In this document: positions 1 to 7,899 of the stretch, one piece after another | How the letters are laid out: every line of letters starts with the position of its first letter | Numbering within the stretch: position 1 is the first letter of the stretch | NCBI RefSeq assembly: GCF_000769915.1 | Contig: NZ_JRLV01000005.1 | Span: 124,001-188,000 of the forward strand | Length of the DNA: 64,000 nt | Origin: Flavobacterium beibuense F44-8 | GTDB lineage: Bacteria > Bacteroidota > Bacteroidia > Flavobacteriales > Flavobacteriaceae | Direction of reading: 5' to 3' | The notes under the pieces: model-generated | What the model saw: only the letters and a program-made list of their open reading frames with translations | The model's database searches: none | What the model was told of the DNA's origin: nothing | Translations under genes and position numbers: made by a program

Positions 1-191
1 TTACGGATAGTGAAAGTTTGAGTGATACCAGCACCTCTTTTTTGGATAACAACACCTTTAAAGAACTGTGTTCTTGTTTTTTCACCCTCTTTAATTTCGT
101 AGTACACAGTGATTGTGTCTCCTGAATTGAACTCAGGGAAATCTTTTTTTGTTACGAACTCGTCCTGAACGAATTTTACTAAATCAGACAT
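1..191 (-). CDS. rplS: 50S ribosomal protein L19, C-terminus outside window
   Basis: Bacterial L19 lies at the 30S/50S interface of the ribosome. The 63 residues visible begin MSDLVKFVQDEF and contain FNSGDTITVYYEIKEG and FFKGVVIQKRGAG, the characteristic L19 N-terminal segments. The ATG at 191-189 is the only sensible start. The gene runs off the left edge of the window, so about half of the usual length (about 115 residues) is missing. It lies downstream of trmD on the same strand but behind its own promoter and a leader of about 70 nt, so it is probably transcribed separately as well. Identity is certain from the sequence. Confidence 0.97.
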   Translation of the reverse strand, partial: MSDLVKFVQDEFVTKKDFPEFNSGDTITVYYEIKEGEKTRTQFFKGVVIQKRGAGITQTFTIR

Positions 192-260
192 GATTTTTTA
201 ATTTAAACGTTTGAATCAGAGCAACATGCACGGGTATCGCCAGAGGTTGGTCCGAAATTG
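192..260 (-). promoter_or_regulatory. GC-richer 5' leader of rplS mRNA
   Basis: Between the -7 box at 265-272 and the rplS start lies a leader of about 68 nt. Its first 45 nt (about 260-215) are clearly GC-richer than the surrounding AT-rich intergenic DNA. It can form a CAAC/GUUG outer pairing and contains CUCUG twice. Ribosomal protein leaders that bind their own product are known in Bacteroidota; that this one does so is inference, and I could not resolve one convincing fold by eye. Confidence 0.45.
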
Positions 261-264
261 GCTG

Positions 265-272
265 CAAATATA
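265..272 (-). promoter_or_regulatory. Promoter -7 box of rplS
   Basis: On the minus strand this reads TATATTTG, an exact match to the Bacteroidota -7 consensus TAnnTTTG. The predicted transcript start is near 260. No clear TTG -33 element is present at the usual distance. Confidence 0.6.
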
Positions 273-342
273 AATATTTTTTTAATACACAGAAATATTT
301 TGATCTTAAATTAAATATAAATTTTAAGCTTGTAAGTGTTTG

Positions 343-1017
343 CTATTCAAGTAAATCGGGTCTTCTATTTTTGGTATGCTCCAGTGCTTTGTCCTCTCTC
401 CACTGGTCAATTTTAGAAAAATTACCGCTTAAAAGTACATCGGGTACTTTCCAGCCTTTGTATTCGGCAGGGCGTGTGTAAATAGGAGGGGAAAGCAGGT
501 TGTCCTGAAAACTATCGGTAAGTGCCGATGTTTCATTGCTCAATACTCCCGGTATAAGCCTGATAATAGAGTCGGCAACAACGGCAGCAGCAAGTTCACC
601 ACCCGAAAGTACAAAGTCGCCTATGGAAATCTCTTTGGTAATAAAATGATCGCGCACACGCTGATCTACACCTTTATAATGTCCGCAAAGAATAATAATG
701 TTTTTAAGCATAGACATTTGGTTTGCCATTCCCTGATTAAGGGTTTCGCCATCGGGAGTCATGTATATAACTTCGTCATATTCTCTTTCACTTTTCAGTT
801 TAGTAATGCAGGCATCAATAGGTTCGATCATCATAACCATACCGGCGCCACCGCCAAACTGGTAGTCGTCTACATTTTTGTGTTTGTTAGTGCTGTAATC
901 CCTCAGGTTGTGCAGGTGTACTTCTACAAGTCCTTTATCTATAGCTCTTTTTAGTATTGAAGCTTCAAACGGACTCCTTAAAAGCTCGGGTAATACAGTG
1001 ATAATATCGATGCGCAT
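343..1017 (-). CDS. trmD: tRNA (guanine-N1)-methyltransferase TrmD
   Basis: TrmD transfers methyl from S-adenosylmethionine to N1 of G37 in tRNAs, preventing +1 frameshifting. It is an essential SPOUT-class enzyme with a deep trefoil knot. The 224-residue product begins [12 protein letters not shown] and contains the knot motifs [12 protein letters not shown] and [11 protein letters not shown]. Length is normal for the family. The start at 1017 is preferred over an upstream in-frame ATG at 1068, because the promoter -7 box overlaps that codon and the 17 extra residues are not TrmD-like. rplS follows, the usual neighbour in many bacteria. Confidence 0.97.
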   Translation of the reverse strand: MRIDIITVLPELLRSPFEASILKRAIDKGLVEVHLHNLRDYSTNKHKNVDDYQFGGGAGMVMMIEPIDACITKLKSEREYDEVIYMTPDGETLNQGMANQMSMLKNIIILCGHYKGVDQRVRDHFITKEISIGDFVLSGGELAAAVVADSIIRLIPGVLSNETSALTDSFQDNLLSPPIYTRPAEYKGWKVPDVLLSGNFSKIDQWREDKALEHTKNRRPDLLE

Positions 1018-1065
1018 TTTACTAATTTTTAAATGAACCAGTGGTTTAATGTACCAATGAGGGTG

Positions 1066-1073
1066 CAAAAGTA
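1066..1073 (-). promoter_or_regulatory. Promoter -7 box of trmD
   Basis: Reads TACTTTTG on the minus strand (TAnnTTTG consensus). Predicted transcription begins near 1060, downstream of the alternative ATG at 1068, which decides the trmD start in favour of 1017. Confidence 0.6.
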
Positions 1074-1132
1074 AAGCGAAATTACCGAAGCTACAATAAT
1101 TACTACATTAAGCCACTGTCTTATTATTACAT

Positions 1133-1585
1133 TTATACACCAAACTGTTTAAGGTGATGATCAAGGTGTTTGTATTGCAGTATGTCCCATTCCTCAAAGG
1201 TCATTTCTCCAAAAAAAGGATGTTTCATATTCTTTATGCAATCGTGTCCTTCTTTTGAGAAAGTCTCTACCAGTCTGATTAATTCTGCCTTAGAGGTTTC
1301 AAAATCGGGTTCGTGTGTAACTTTAAGTTCTTTTGCTGTAGGCATACCTTTTCCAAATGGTTGTGGTTCCAATAATTTTTTCTTGGCCGATTTTCCGAAA
1401 AAGAAAACAAGAAATTTATTAGGCTTTAGCTCCAGTGTACCGTGTGCTACTTTAATAATTTGCTGGCAGTGCAGCAGCATTTGGCTAACAGTCATTTTAC
1501 CCCATTGTGAAAGTGTAATAGGGGAAAGCTGATTTATTCTGTCGATAATTTCGTGATTATCGGTTGGGTTGAAAATGCTTTTCAT
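1133..1585 (-). CDS. DinB-like protein, DUF1569 family
   Basis: A 150-residue soluble protein matching the DUF1569 pattern: an N-terminal helix with the MLLHCQQII segment and a C-terminal segment KHLDHHLKQF. DUF1569 belongs to the DinB/YfiT superfamily of four-helix bundles, many of which bind a metal through histidines. H39, and H141 with H142 near the C-terminus, are candidates here. No specific substrate can be assigned. It stands alone, with its own -7 box at 1609-1616. Family assignment is from remembered sequence pattern; function is unknown. Confidence 0.75.
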   Translation of the reverse strand: MKSIFNPTDNHEIIDRINQLSPITLSQWGKMTVSQMLLHCQQIIKVAHGTLELKPNKFLVFFFGKSAKKKLLEPQPFGKGMPTAKELKVTHEPDFETSKAELIRLVETFSKEGHDCIKNMKHPFFGEMTFEEWDILQYKHLDHHLKQFGV

Positions 1586-1608
1586 GTTGTTTTTTGATTA
1601 ATGACCCT

Positions 1609-1616
1609 CAAAATTA
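1609..1616 (-). promoter_or_regulatory. Promoter -7 box of the DUF1569 gene
   Basis: TAATTTTG on the minus strand fits TAnnTTTG. It lies 24 bases before the start codon at 1585. Confidence 0.5.
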
Positions 1617-1629
1617 AGAATAAGTCAGT

Positions 1630-2430
1630 TTACTTTTTTACTGCTTTTAGAGCATAAACAAAAGGAATTTTGTTTTGCAGGTGTGGTATTCTGTAACGTT
1701 TAGGCTCAAATTCTTCCATGTCGTTAAAACAGTCGTATGGAGAGTAATTGTATTCTTTAAAAGTTTTAATTTCAAGGTTGTTGTTTATCAGGGTGCTAAA
1801 GACTTCACTAAGATCGTGGTTCCATGATATGGTTTTTGTTTCCATATCGGCAGCTTTGTCAGCATAAGTACCTGTTTCGGTTTCAATAATGGCTTCCTCG
1901 TTAAAGTAACTATAATCTATTTTACTGAACCCCGGGTCAAACATCCATACAAAAGGATGAAATTCAGCAATGATAAAGTTACCTCCTGGTTTAAGGAAAT
2001 GGTTTATCACTTTGGCCCATCTGTCAAGATCAGGTAGCCAGCCTATGGTACCATAACTGGTGAATACAATATCAAATTGTTCGTTAAGATTGTCGGGCAG
2101 GCTGTATATGTCACAGCATATAAATTGGGTATTAGTGCCAGTGGTTTCTGCAAGTTCGCGGGCTTTGGTTATGGCAGCATCTGAAAAATCTACACCGGTT
2201 GCTATGGCTCCCATCCGACTAAGGGAAATGGTGTCCTGACCAAAATGGCACTGTAAATGCAGTATTTTTTTGCCTGTAATATCCCCAAGCAATTCAAGCT
2301 CTATACTATTTAAAGTTGACTTTCCACTTAAAAACGATGGCATATCATAAAACGATGATTCTACGTGAAATGTTGTTTTTTTATTCCATGCCTCCTTGTT
2401 TATATTGATATAGTTGTCTTTTATTTCCAT
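1630..2430 (-). CDS. Class I SAM-dependent methyltransferase
   Basis: A 266-residue cytosolic protein with a Rossmann-type methyltransferase core. Motif I is KKILHLQCHFGQDTI around residues 74-88, the acidic end of beta-2 is GVDFSD, motif II is ICCDIYSLP, and a post-II element reads FDIVFTSYGTIGWL. The variant motif I (HLQCHFG instead of GxGxG) is typical of a subgroup annotated as methyltransferase type 11 or 12. The substrate cannot be inferred. It is a single-gene unit with its own promoter at 2450-2457. Fold is confident, reaction specificity unknown. Confidence 0.88.
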   Translation of the reverse strand: MEIKDNYININKEAWNKKTTFHVESSFYDMPSFLSGKSTLNSIELELLGDITGKKILHLQCHFGQDTISLSRMGAIATGVDFSDAAITKARELAETTGTNTQFICCDIYSLPDNLNEQFDIVFTSYGTIGWLPDLDRWAKVINHFLKPGGNFIIAEFHPFVWMFDPGFSKIDYSYFNEEAIIETETGTYADKAADMETKTISWNHDLSEVFSTLINNNLEIKTFKEYNYSPYDCFNDMEEFEPKRYRIPHLQNKIPFVYALKAVKK

Positions 2431-2449
2431 AATAAAAAATTGGTTTCTA

Positions 2450-2457
2450 CAAATTTA
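2450..2457 (-). promoter_or_regulatory. Promoter -7 box of the methyltransferase gene
   Basis: TAAATTTG on the minus strand, an exact consensus match 20 bases ahead of the start codon, implying a leader of about 15 nt. Confidence 0.55.
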
Positions 2458-2502
2458 CCTTTTTCTTATAATTCGTTGTCAGGTTTAGTAGTAATTAATT
2501 TG

Positions 2503-2510
2503 TAAATTTG
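2503..2510 (+). promoter_or_regulatory. Promoter -7 box of the immunophilin gene
   Basis: TAAATTTG, exact TAnnTTTG match. A TTG at 2476-2478 lies 24 bases upstream, slightly longer than the usual -33 spacing. The start codon is at 2537. Confidence 0.55.
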
Positions 2511-2536
2511 CCCCTCATATAAAAACAAAAAGACAG

Positions 2537-3469
2537 ATGGAAAACGGAATTTACGCTAAATTCAATACACCAAAAGGTTCTATTTTAGTGAAACTTACGC
2601 ATGACAAGACCCCGGGAACGGTAGGTAACTTTGTAGGTCTTGCTGAAGGTAATCTTGAAAATGATGCTAAACCACAAGGTAAACCATATTATAACGGACT
2701 TAAATTTCACAGGGTTATTCCTGATTTCATGATTCAGGGAGGGTGCCCGGTAGGTACCGGTGTTGGCGGTCCCGGTTATCAGTTTGATGATGAGTTCCAT
2801 CCGGAACTTACACACAGTGGTCCCGGTGTACTTTCTATGGCAAATGCAGGTCCTGGTACAAACGGTTCTCAATTCTTTATTACTCACGTAGAAACTCCGT
2901 GGTTAGACGGTAAGCATACTGTTTTCGGTCACGTGGTTGAAGGTCAGGATGTGGTTGATGCTGTTGCTCAGGGTGACGAAATTGAAAGCATTGAAATTAT
3001 CCGTGAAGGTGATGAGGCTAAAAACTGGAATGCTGTTGAAGCTTTCAGAGTTTTTGAAGGTGCGCGTGAAAAACGTATTGAAGAGGCTAAACAAAAAGCT
3101 GAGGCAGAAATGGAAAAACTTGCTGCCGGATTTGATAAAACTGAAAGCGGACTACGTTATAAAATAATTCAAAAAGGTAACGGCAAAAAAGCTGAGAAAG
3201 GTAAAACAGTTTCTGTACACTATACAGGTGCTCTTGATGATGGTAGAGTATTTGATTCTTCTTACAAAAGAAAAGACCCAATTGCTTTCACTCTTGGTAT
3301 AGGGCAGGTAATTTCGGGTTGGGACGAAGGTATCGCTTTACTACAGGTAGGAGATAAAGCTCGTTTTGTTATTCCTTCTCACTTAGGTTACGGTTCAAAT
3401 GGTGCAGGTGGTGTTATCCCGCCGGATGCAACACTTGTTTTTGATGTTGAGCTAATGGATGTAAAATAA
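2537..3469 (+). CDS. Dual-family immunophilin: cyclophilin-FKBP peptidyl-prolyl isomerase
   Basis: A 310-residue protein that catalyses cis-trans isomerisation of Xaa-Pro bonds and should assist protein folding. It joins two unrelated isomerase folds. Residues about 5-156 are a cyclophilin ([13 protein letters not shown] at 57-69, catalytic Arg59, NGSQFFIT at 109-116). Residues about 160-198 are a charged helical linker. Residues about 203-308 are an FKBP domain (VHYTG at 227, FD at 239-240, GWDEG at 261, GYG at 284). No signal peptide is visible, so it is probably cytosolic. The cyclophilin-then-FKBP order is the CFBP type reported from Flavobacterium. Own promoter and a strong terminator make it monocistronic. 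Confidence 0.95.
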   Translation: MENGIYAKFNTPKGSILVKLTHDKTPGTVGNFVGLAEGNLENDAKPQGKPYYNGLKFHRVIPDFMIQGGCPVGTGVGGPGYQFDDEFHPELTHSGPGVLSMANAGPGTNGSQFFITHVETPWLDGKHTVFGHVVEGQDVVDAVAQGDEIESIEIIREGDEAKNWNAVEAFRVFEGAREKRIEEAKQKAEAEMEKLAAGFDKTESGLRYKIIQKGNGKKAEKGKTVSVHYTGALDDGRVFDSSYKRKDPIAFTLGIGQVISGWDEGIALLQVGDKARFVIPSHLGYGSNGAGGVIPPDATLVFDVELMDVK

Positions 3470-3489
3470 TAGCATCTCACATTATATTA

Positions 3490-3515
3490 AAGGCTGCCTA
3501 CTGGCAGCCTTTTTA
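3490..3515 (+). terminator. Rho-independent terminator after the immunophilin gene
   Basis: Nine-base-pair stem AAGGCTGCC / GGCAGCCTT with loop TACT, followed by a run of T, 20 bases past the stop codon. Confidence 0.9.
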
Positions 3516-3528
3516 TTTGGAATACTTT

Positions 3529-3559
3529 TTGAAAGTCATACATATATGGATTACTTTTG
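3529..3559 (+). promoter_or_regulatory. Promoter of the secreted protein gene (-33 and -7)
   Basis: TTG at 3529-3531, a 20-base spacer, then TACTTTTG at 3552-3559: both elements of the Bacteroidota promoter at ideal spacing. Transcription should begin near 3565, so the in-frame ATG at 3517 cannot be used and the gene must start at 3574 or 3580. Confidence 0.7.
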
Positions 3560-3579
3560 TAAAACACATTAATATGATT

Positions 3580-4122
3580 ATGAAAAAGCTACTGTTACTG
3601 TTTGTTATATTGTTTGGTATTTCTGCAAAAGCACAAATACCGGGGTCAAGTATGCATTGTGGGTATGACTTTACGTCTTACTTAGTGTTGCACGTACACG
3701 AACAGGGAAATGAAGATAACATAAAAAACTTAAGAGTTACGGTTGTAGACAGCTTAGGTAGGGATCTTATTAATGTAAATAACATGTACAGCTGGAGTAA
3801 TGCTAATAAGCCGCTTGAGTTCTCTCTTAACTACAAGATAGACGATAACAACAAAAGGTTAGCAGAGGGAGCTACTGCTACTAAAGAGCGTTGGTTTTTT
3901 CCTTTTGCAAAAGATAATTACCTGTTATCTGTAGCTAACACTTTCAAGGCAGATAATTTTAGTGTAAAGGTTGAGGATACTACAGGTACTTACAAACCGG
4001 TTATCATTCAGCTTTATGCATACAATATGTATGTGCTTTGCTCTAACGAAAGTAGGGACGCGGCTATGAAATTTGGTCGTAAAATGAATAAGCCTTTGGA
4101 AATAGTGCTCGAAAAACAGTAG
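3580..4122 (+). CDS. Secreted protein of unknown function
   Basis: A 180-residue product starting MKKLLLLFVILFGISAKAQ, a clear Sec signal peptide with the AQ cleavage context usual in flavobacteria. The mature part (about 160 residues) looks beta-rich with no catalytic motif I recognise; two cysteines (in MHCGYDF and VLCSNES) could pair after export. The start is taken at 3580 (alternatively 3574), because the promoter excludes the longer reading at 3517 and the signal peptide begins here. The gene converges on the minus-strand gene ending at 4126 with only three bases between and no terminator hairpin. Confidence 0.75.
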   Translation: MKKLLLLFVILFGISAKAQIPGSSMHCGYDFTSYLVLHVHEQGNEDNIKNLRVTVVDSLGRDLINVNNMYSWSNANKPLEFSLNYKIDDNNKRLAEGATATKERWFFPFAKDNYLLSVANTFKADNFSVKVEDTTGTYKPVIIQLYAYNMYVLCSNESRDAAMKFGRKMNKPLEIVLEKQ

Positions 4123-4125
4123 TGT

Positions 4126-4512
4126 TTACTGTCCACGAGTCTTTTTAGCTTTAAAAAAGCATATTAGGCTGATTATCATCAAAAGAGCGCTTGCTGTTAG
4201 CTCGCTATCAATTTCTTCTTTACGATATATAAAAACAGAATTATCATCATTGGTTTTTAAAATGATATATGGCTGATTGATCAGTGTGTCTCTATACTTG
4301 TATTCTACTCTTTTTGTATATGTTTTTCCCTGATAGTCAAATTTAAAATCACTGGTTTTTCTTTTTCCAAATCCTGTTTTATAAGGTTTTTGTGTAATTG
4401 CAACTTTTACCTCTTTTCCGTTTAATTGTATAAGTTTTTTTTGAACGTTAGTGGTTATTCCAATCGAACCAATTATAAAAATAATTATACAGCCTATTCT
4501 TAAAAGGTTCAT
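4126..4512 (-). CDS. Small membrane protein, DUF3592-like topology
   Basis: A 128-residue protein with one hydrophobic helix at each end (about residues 4-21 and 107-122). The extracytoplasmic or soluble middle contains FKFDYQGKTYTKRVEYKYRD, a short beta-strand series recalling DUF3592 proteins. No enzymatic motif is visible. It starts one base after the stop of the upstream thioredoxin-fold gene, so the two are very probably co-transcribed. Function unknown; the DUF3592 suggestion is tentative. Confidence 0.6.
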   Translation of the reverse strand: MNLLRIGCIIIFIIGSIGITTNVQKKLIQLNGKEVKVAITQKPYKTGFGKRKTSDFKFDYQGKTYTKRVEYKYRDTLINQPYIILKTNDDNSVFIYRKEEIDSELTASALLMIISLICFFKAKKTRGQ

Positions 4513-4513
4513 T

Positions 4514-5068
4514 TTACCTCCACTTAATATTACAGCCTATACTTGGTTTTTGAGGTTCGGGTATATTGCGGTTGTATAAAACACCATCAATAGCATTGCG
4601 CAGGTCACTACCGCTTACAGGGATATTGTTACCAGGACGTGAATCGTCAAGCTGACCACGGTATACCAGTCGGTTTCGGGAGTCAAAAAGGTAAAAATCT
4701 GGGGTGCAGGCCGCGTCATAAGCTTTTGCTACTTCCTGTGTTTCATCAAACAGATAAGGAAAATCAATATCGTTTTTAAACGCAAATTCTGTCATTTGGT
4801 CGGGTGCATCCTGTGGGTATTTTACCGGGTCGTTGCTGCTTATGGCTACCATACCTATTCCCTGTACGGTATAATCATTTGCAATCATAATAATTTCCTC
4901 AATAACATGAATCACAAAAGGGCAGTGGTTGCATATAAACATTACCAGTGTGCCTTTTTCGCCTTTAATATCGTTAAAGGTGTAACTCTCATCAAAGTTG
5001 GTTGCTTTTAATGAAAAATCAGGGGCTATAGTGCCCAGCGGTAACATGTTTGACGGTGTGTTTGCCAT
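4514..5068 (-). CDS. Thioredoxin-fold protein, AhpC/TSA type
   Basis: A 184-residue cytosolic protein with the redoxin fold: APDFSLKATNFD near the N-terminus, the strand TLVMFICNHCPFV carrying a Cys-Asn-His-Cys redox site, VAISSNDPVKYP, and TPDFYLFD holding the cis-proline region. It resembles the large bacterial group annotated 'thioredoxin family protein' with peroxiredoxin-like architecture; a CxxC site suggests disulfide reduction rather than classical one-Cys peroxidase chemistry. The substrate is unknown. It is divergent from the csaA-like gene and heads a two-gene unit with the small membrane protein. Confidence 0.85.
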   Translation of the reverse strand: MANTPSNMLPLGTIAPDFSLKATNFDESYTFNDIKGEKGTLVMFICNHCPFVIHVIEEIIMIANDYTVQGIGMVAISSNDPVKYPQDAPDQMTEFAFKNDIDFPYLFDETQEVAKAYDAACTPDFYLFDSRNRLVYRGQLDDSRPGNNIPVSGSDLRNAIDGVLYNRNIPEPQKPSIGCNIKWR

Positions 5069-5134
5069 TTTTGAAAGAAATAAATTACTTTAGCAAATTA
5101 CGATAAATTTTAAAATAAAATAAATACAAAAGCT

Positions 5135-5467
5135 ATGTTAACCTGGGAAGAATTTGAAAAAACAGAAATGCGTGTAGGTACCATTACAGAAGTGAACGAT
5201 TTTCCTGAAGCCAGAAAACCCGCCTATCAGCTTGTTATTGATTTTGGTGAAACGATAGGGATACGAAAATCATCAGCACAAATCACAAAACGTTATACGA
5301 AAGAACAGCTAACCGGAAGGCAAATTGTAGCGGTGGTAAACTTTCCTAAAAAGCAAATAGGTAAATTTATGAGTGAATGCCTTGTGCTTGGCGCAATGGG
5401 ACCGGATAATGATATTGTGTTACTGGCGCCCGACTTTAAAGTAGAAAACGGGTTGCGTATAGGGTAA
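5135..5467 (+). CDS. csaA: CsaA-like tRNA-binding domain protein
   Basis: A 110-residue single-domain protein of the OB-fold tRNA_bind family (related to the C-terminal domain of methionyl-tRNA synthetase and to Arc1p/EMAPII). It shows DFPEARKPAYQLVIDFG, RKSSAQIT, the conserved NFPKKQIGKFMSECLVLGA and a C-terminal VENGLRIG. CsaA in Bacillus has chaperone and export-related activity and binds tRNA. The length equals CsaA, and there is no synthetase part. It is monocistronic, ended by the terminator at 5474-5501. Family is sure; the cellular role in this organism is inferred. Confidence 0.88.
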   Translation: MLTWEEFEKTEMRVGTITEVNDFPEARKPAYQLVIDFGETIGIRKSSAQITKRYTKEQLTGRQIVAVVNFPKKQIGKFMSECLVLGAMGPDNDIVLLAPDFKVENGLRIG

Positions 5468-5473
5468 AAACAA

Positions 5474-5501
5474 AAAAAAACTGCCAAGTGGCAGTTTTTT
5501 T
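5474..5501. terminator. Bidirectional terminator between csaA and DUF3276
   Basis: Stem ACTGCC/GGCAGT with loop AAGT, flanked by a run of A on the left and a run of T on the right, so it can end both converging transcripts. Confidence 0.85.
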
Positions 5502-5502
5502 A

Positions 5503-5874
5503 TTAAATGTCTTCGAAGTTTACATCTGTAAAACTCTCTGTTCCTACAGGTTCAGGAGTTTTTTCTGTAAACATTTTCTTGAAGTCTTTTTGATGTCTTT
5601 CAGAGATTACTTCTTCTCCTTTGCTATCAAGAACGTATTCTGTCATCTCATCCAGAATGCTTCTGAAGGCAGCAAAATCTTCTTTATAAAGATAAATTTT
5701 GTGTTTCTTAAAGTGGAAAGAGCCGTCCTCTTCAGTAAATTTTTTGCTCTCAGTGATTGTAATGTAGTAATCTTCGGCTTTAGTAGCTCTTACGTCAAAA
5801 AAATAAGTCCTTCTTCCCGCTCTTAAAACTTTAGAAAAAATCTCTTCCTTTTCAAGCATGTCATTATCTCTCAT
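5503..5874 (-). CDS. DUF3276 PUR-alpha-like nucleic-acid-binding protein
   Basis: A 123-residue protein with the bacterial PUR pattern: EIFSKVLRAGRRTYFFDV, DYYITITESKK, HKIYLYKEDF. DUF3276 proteins of Bacteroidota and spirochetes fold like eukaryotic Pur-alpha and bind single-stranded DNA or RNA. The C-terminal 40 residues are acidic and probably disordered. Either ATG 5874 or ATG 5859 could start translation; the longer form is given. Family is recognised; the nucleic-acid target in this organism is unknown. Confidence 0.85.
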   Translation of the reverse strand: MRDNDMLEKEEIFSKVLRAGRRTYFFDVRATKAEDYYITITESKKFTEEDGSFHFKKHKIYLYKEDFAAFRSILDEMTEYVLDSKGEEVISERHQKDFKKMFTEKTPEPVGTESFTDVNFEDI

Positions 5875-5946
5875 AATCCTTCGTAGTTTTTTAATTGGTT
5901 TATGTAGCTACCAAAAATCTAAAAAAAATCTTAAAAATCCAACAAA

Positions 5947-7704
5947 TTAATTTATTTCTTTTTCGGATAGTTGTTTAAGATAAAGTTCCTTATAATAGCC
6001 GGCCTGATTTACAAGTTGATTGTGAGTGCCTTGTTGTATGATTTCACCGTCTTCAAGTATAATTATCCTGTCGGCATTTTTGGCAGATGATACCCTGTGG
6101 CTCACAATAATAGTGGTTTTATCTCTGCAAAACTCCATAAGGTTGTTAAGTATAGCTTCCTCAGTTTCAGTATCTACTGCCGAAAGTGAGTCATCCAGTA
6201 GTAATACCGGGGCATCTTTAATCATTGCTCTGGCTATAGATACACGTTGCTTTTGTCCTCCCGAAAGTGTTATACCTCTTTCTCCTAATATGGTTTCGTA
6301 GGCTTTGTTAAAAGCGGCAATATTGTCGTGTACTACAGCTTTTTTTGCAACAGCAATAACTTCTTCATCTGTAGCGTCTTCATCACCAAATTTGATATTG
6401 TTTTTTATAGTGTCTGAAAACAGGAAGGCATCCTGTGGTACAAAACCTATGCTGTTACGCAGGTCGTAAAGATTTAACTCTTTTATATTAGTATTGTCAA
6501 TTGTTATTGTTCCCTGTTCAACATCGTAAAGCCTGCTTATAAGTGATAGTATGGTAGATTTTCCCGATCCCGTTTTACCTAATATGGCGAGCGTTTCTCC
6601 TTTGTTAATATTAAACGACACGTTTTTCAGTGCTGTTATATTAGTGTCTTCATAAGTAAAGGTTACATTGTTAAAGGCTATATTACCTTCTATAACCGAT
6701 TTTTCCGGATTGTTGTTTTGGATTTCCGGTTCGGTTTTAAGGAATTCGTTGATTCTTTTTTGGGATGCTTCGGCTTCCTGTACCATACTGGATATCCATC
6801 CTAAAGAGGCTACAGGCCAGGTTAACATATTTATATATAGTATAAATTCTACTATCATACCAATGTTCTCAATCGTTCCTTCTATATATAGTTTACCGCC
6901 TACATATATAACTATAAGGTTGCTTAGTCCTATTAATAATATCATAAACGGACCAAACATGGCACTTACTTTAGCCAGGCTCATATTTTTTGCCATACTG
7001 TCGCGTGATAGTTGGGTAAAATCGTCCTGTTTTTGTTTTTCAAGAGCATAGGCTTTTATTACCCTGATGCCCGAAAACATTTCCTGTGTGAAACTTGCCA
7101 GTTTAGACAGGTTTTCCTGATAGCGTGTACTTCGCTTATTTATCTCTACACTAATTTTAAATATACTATATGATAATATAGGTAACGGGATTAGTGTATA
7201 AAGTGTTAGCTCTGGCGACAGGATTGACATGTGGGTAATAATAATGATAAAGCGAATAATGGTGTTAAGGCTGTACATAATTGCAGGCCCAACGTAAGAG
7301 CGTACTTTGTTTACATCTTCACTAATACGGTTCATTAAATCACCGGTACGGTTCTTTTTGTAAAAGCTTTGAGATAGTTTCTCGTAGTGTTCAAAGATTT
7401 CGTTTTTAAGATCGAACTCTATGTGGCGTGACATTACAATAATAGTTTGTCTCATAAAAAAGGTAAGGATACCGGCTACAAGAGTTGCTCCTATAATAAT
7501 AAGTACGCTTTGTAATATTTCATGCTTAACCCCGTCCATACCTATTTTGCCGCCTGTATAGTTCTCAACGGCAGTTATAATGGCTCCTGTATACTGGGGT
7601 GTAAACAGGGAGAATATGTTACTTAAAATGGTAATTAAAATTCCTAAAAGAAATTGAAATTTATATTTTATAAAGTATTTGTTTAAATGCTGAAGTTCTT
7701 TCAT
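5947..7704 (-). CDS. ABC exporter half-transporter (membrane plus ATPase)
   Basis: A 585-residue type IV ABC half-transporter that should work as a dimer in the inner membrane. Residues about 1-320 hold six transmembrane helices; residues about 340-575 hold the ATPase with Walker A GKTGSGKST, Q-loop FVPQDAF, signature LSGGQKQR, Walker B VLLLDDS and switch His in IVSHRVSS. It resembles the MsbA/MdlB lipid or multidrug exporter class; the substrate cannot be told from sequence. It stands alone, so it is probably a homodimer. Predicted promoter at 7779-7786. Confidence 0.93.
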   Translation of the reverse strand: MKELQHLNKYFIKYKFQFLLGILITILSNIFSLFTPQYTGAIITAVENYTGGKIGMDGVKHEILQSVLIIIGATLVAGILTFFMRQTIIVMSRHIEFDLKNEIFEHYEKLSQSFYKKNRTGDLMNRISEDVNKVRSYVGPAIMYSLNTIIRFIIIITHMSILSPELTLYTLIPLPILSYSIFKISVEINKRSTRYQENLSKLASFTQEMFSGIRVIKAYALEKQKQDDFTQLSRDSMAKNMSLAKVSAMFGPFMILLIGLSNLIVIYVGGKLYIEGTIENIGMIVEFILYINMLTWPVASLGWISSMVQEAEASQKRINEFLKTEPEIQNNNPEKSVIEGNIAFNNVTFTYEDTNITALKNVSFNINKGETLAILGKTGSGKSTILSLISRLYDVEQGTITIDNTNIKELNLYDLRNSIGFVPQDAFLFSDTIKNNIKFGDEDATDEEVIAVAKKAVVHDNIAAFNKAYETILGERGITLSGGQKQRVSIARAMIKDAPVLLLDDSLSAVDTETEEAILNNLMEFCRDKTTIIVSHRVSSAKNADRIIILEDGEIIQQGTHNQLVNQAGYYKELYLKQLSEKEIN

Positions 7705-7778
7705 TTTTCTGTTTTTAACTCAGAATATTTTTAGGTAAAATTGTTAAAATTTGTATTTTGGCCGGTAAAAGGTACTAT

Positions 7779-7786
7779 CAAAAATA
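7779..7786 (-). promoter_or_regulatory. Candidate promoter -7 box of the ABC exporter
   Basis: TATTTTTG on the minus strand, 75 bases before the start codon at 7704. Longer leader than most neighbours; consensus exact. Confidence 0.45.
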
Positions 7787-7827
7787 AACTATTTTAATTA
7801 TCGAAAAATTAAAAAAAAGGTTTTATT

Positions 7828-7858
7828 TTGCTACATCTTAAATTTAAGTGTATTTTTG
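7828..7858 (+). promoter_or_regulatory. Promoter of the amino-acid dehydrogenase gene
   Basis: TTG at 7828-7830, a 20-base spacer and TATTTTTG at 7851-7858: both Bacteroidota promoter elements at ideal spacing, about 42 bases ahead of the start codon. Confidence 0.7.
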
Positions 7859-7899
7859 TAACCAGTTTTTGAATAAATTTCAATTTAAAAAATAATATC

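Noticed and set aside
3517-3579. Longer start for the secreted protein gene
   Set aside because: Would begin upstream of the promoter's -33 element and place a hydrophilic segment before the signal peptide.
5488-5826. 112-codon plus-strand frame
   Set aside because: Antisense to the DUF3276 gene and beginning inside a bidirectional terminator; Phe-rich artefact.
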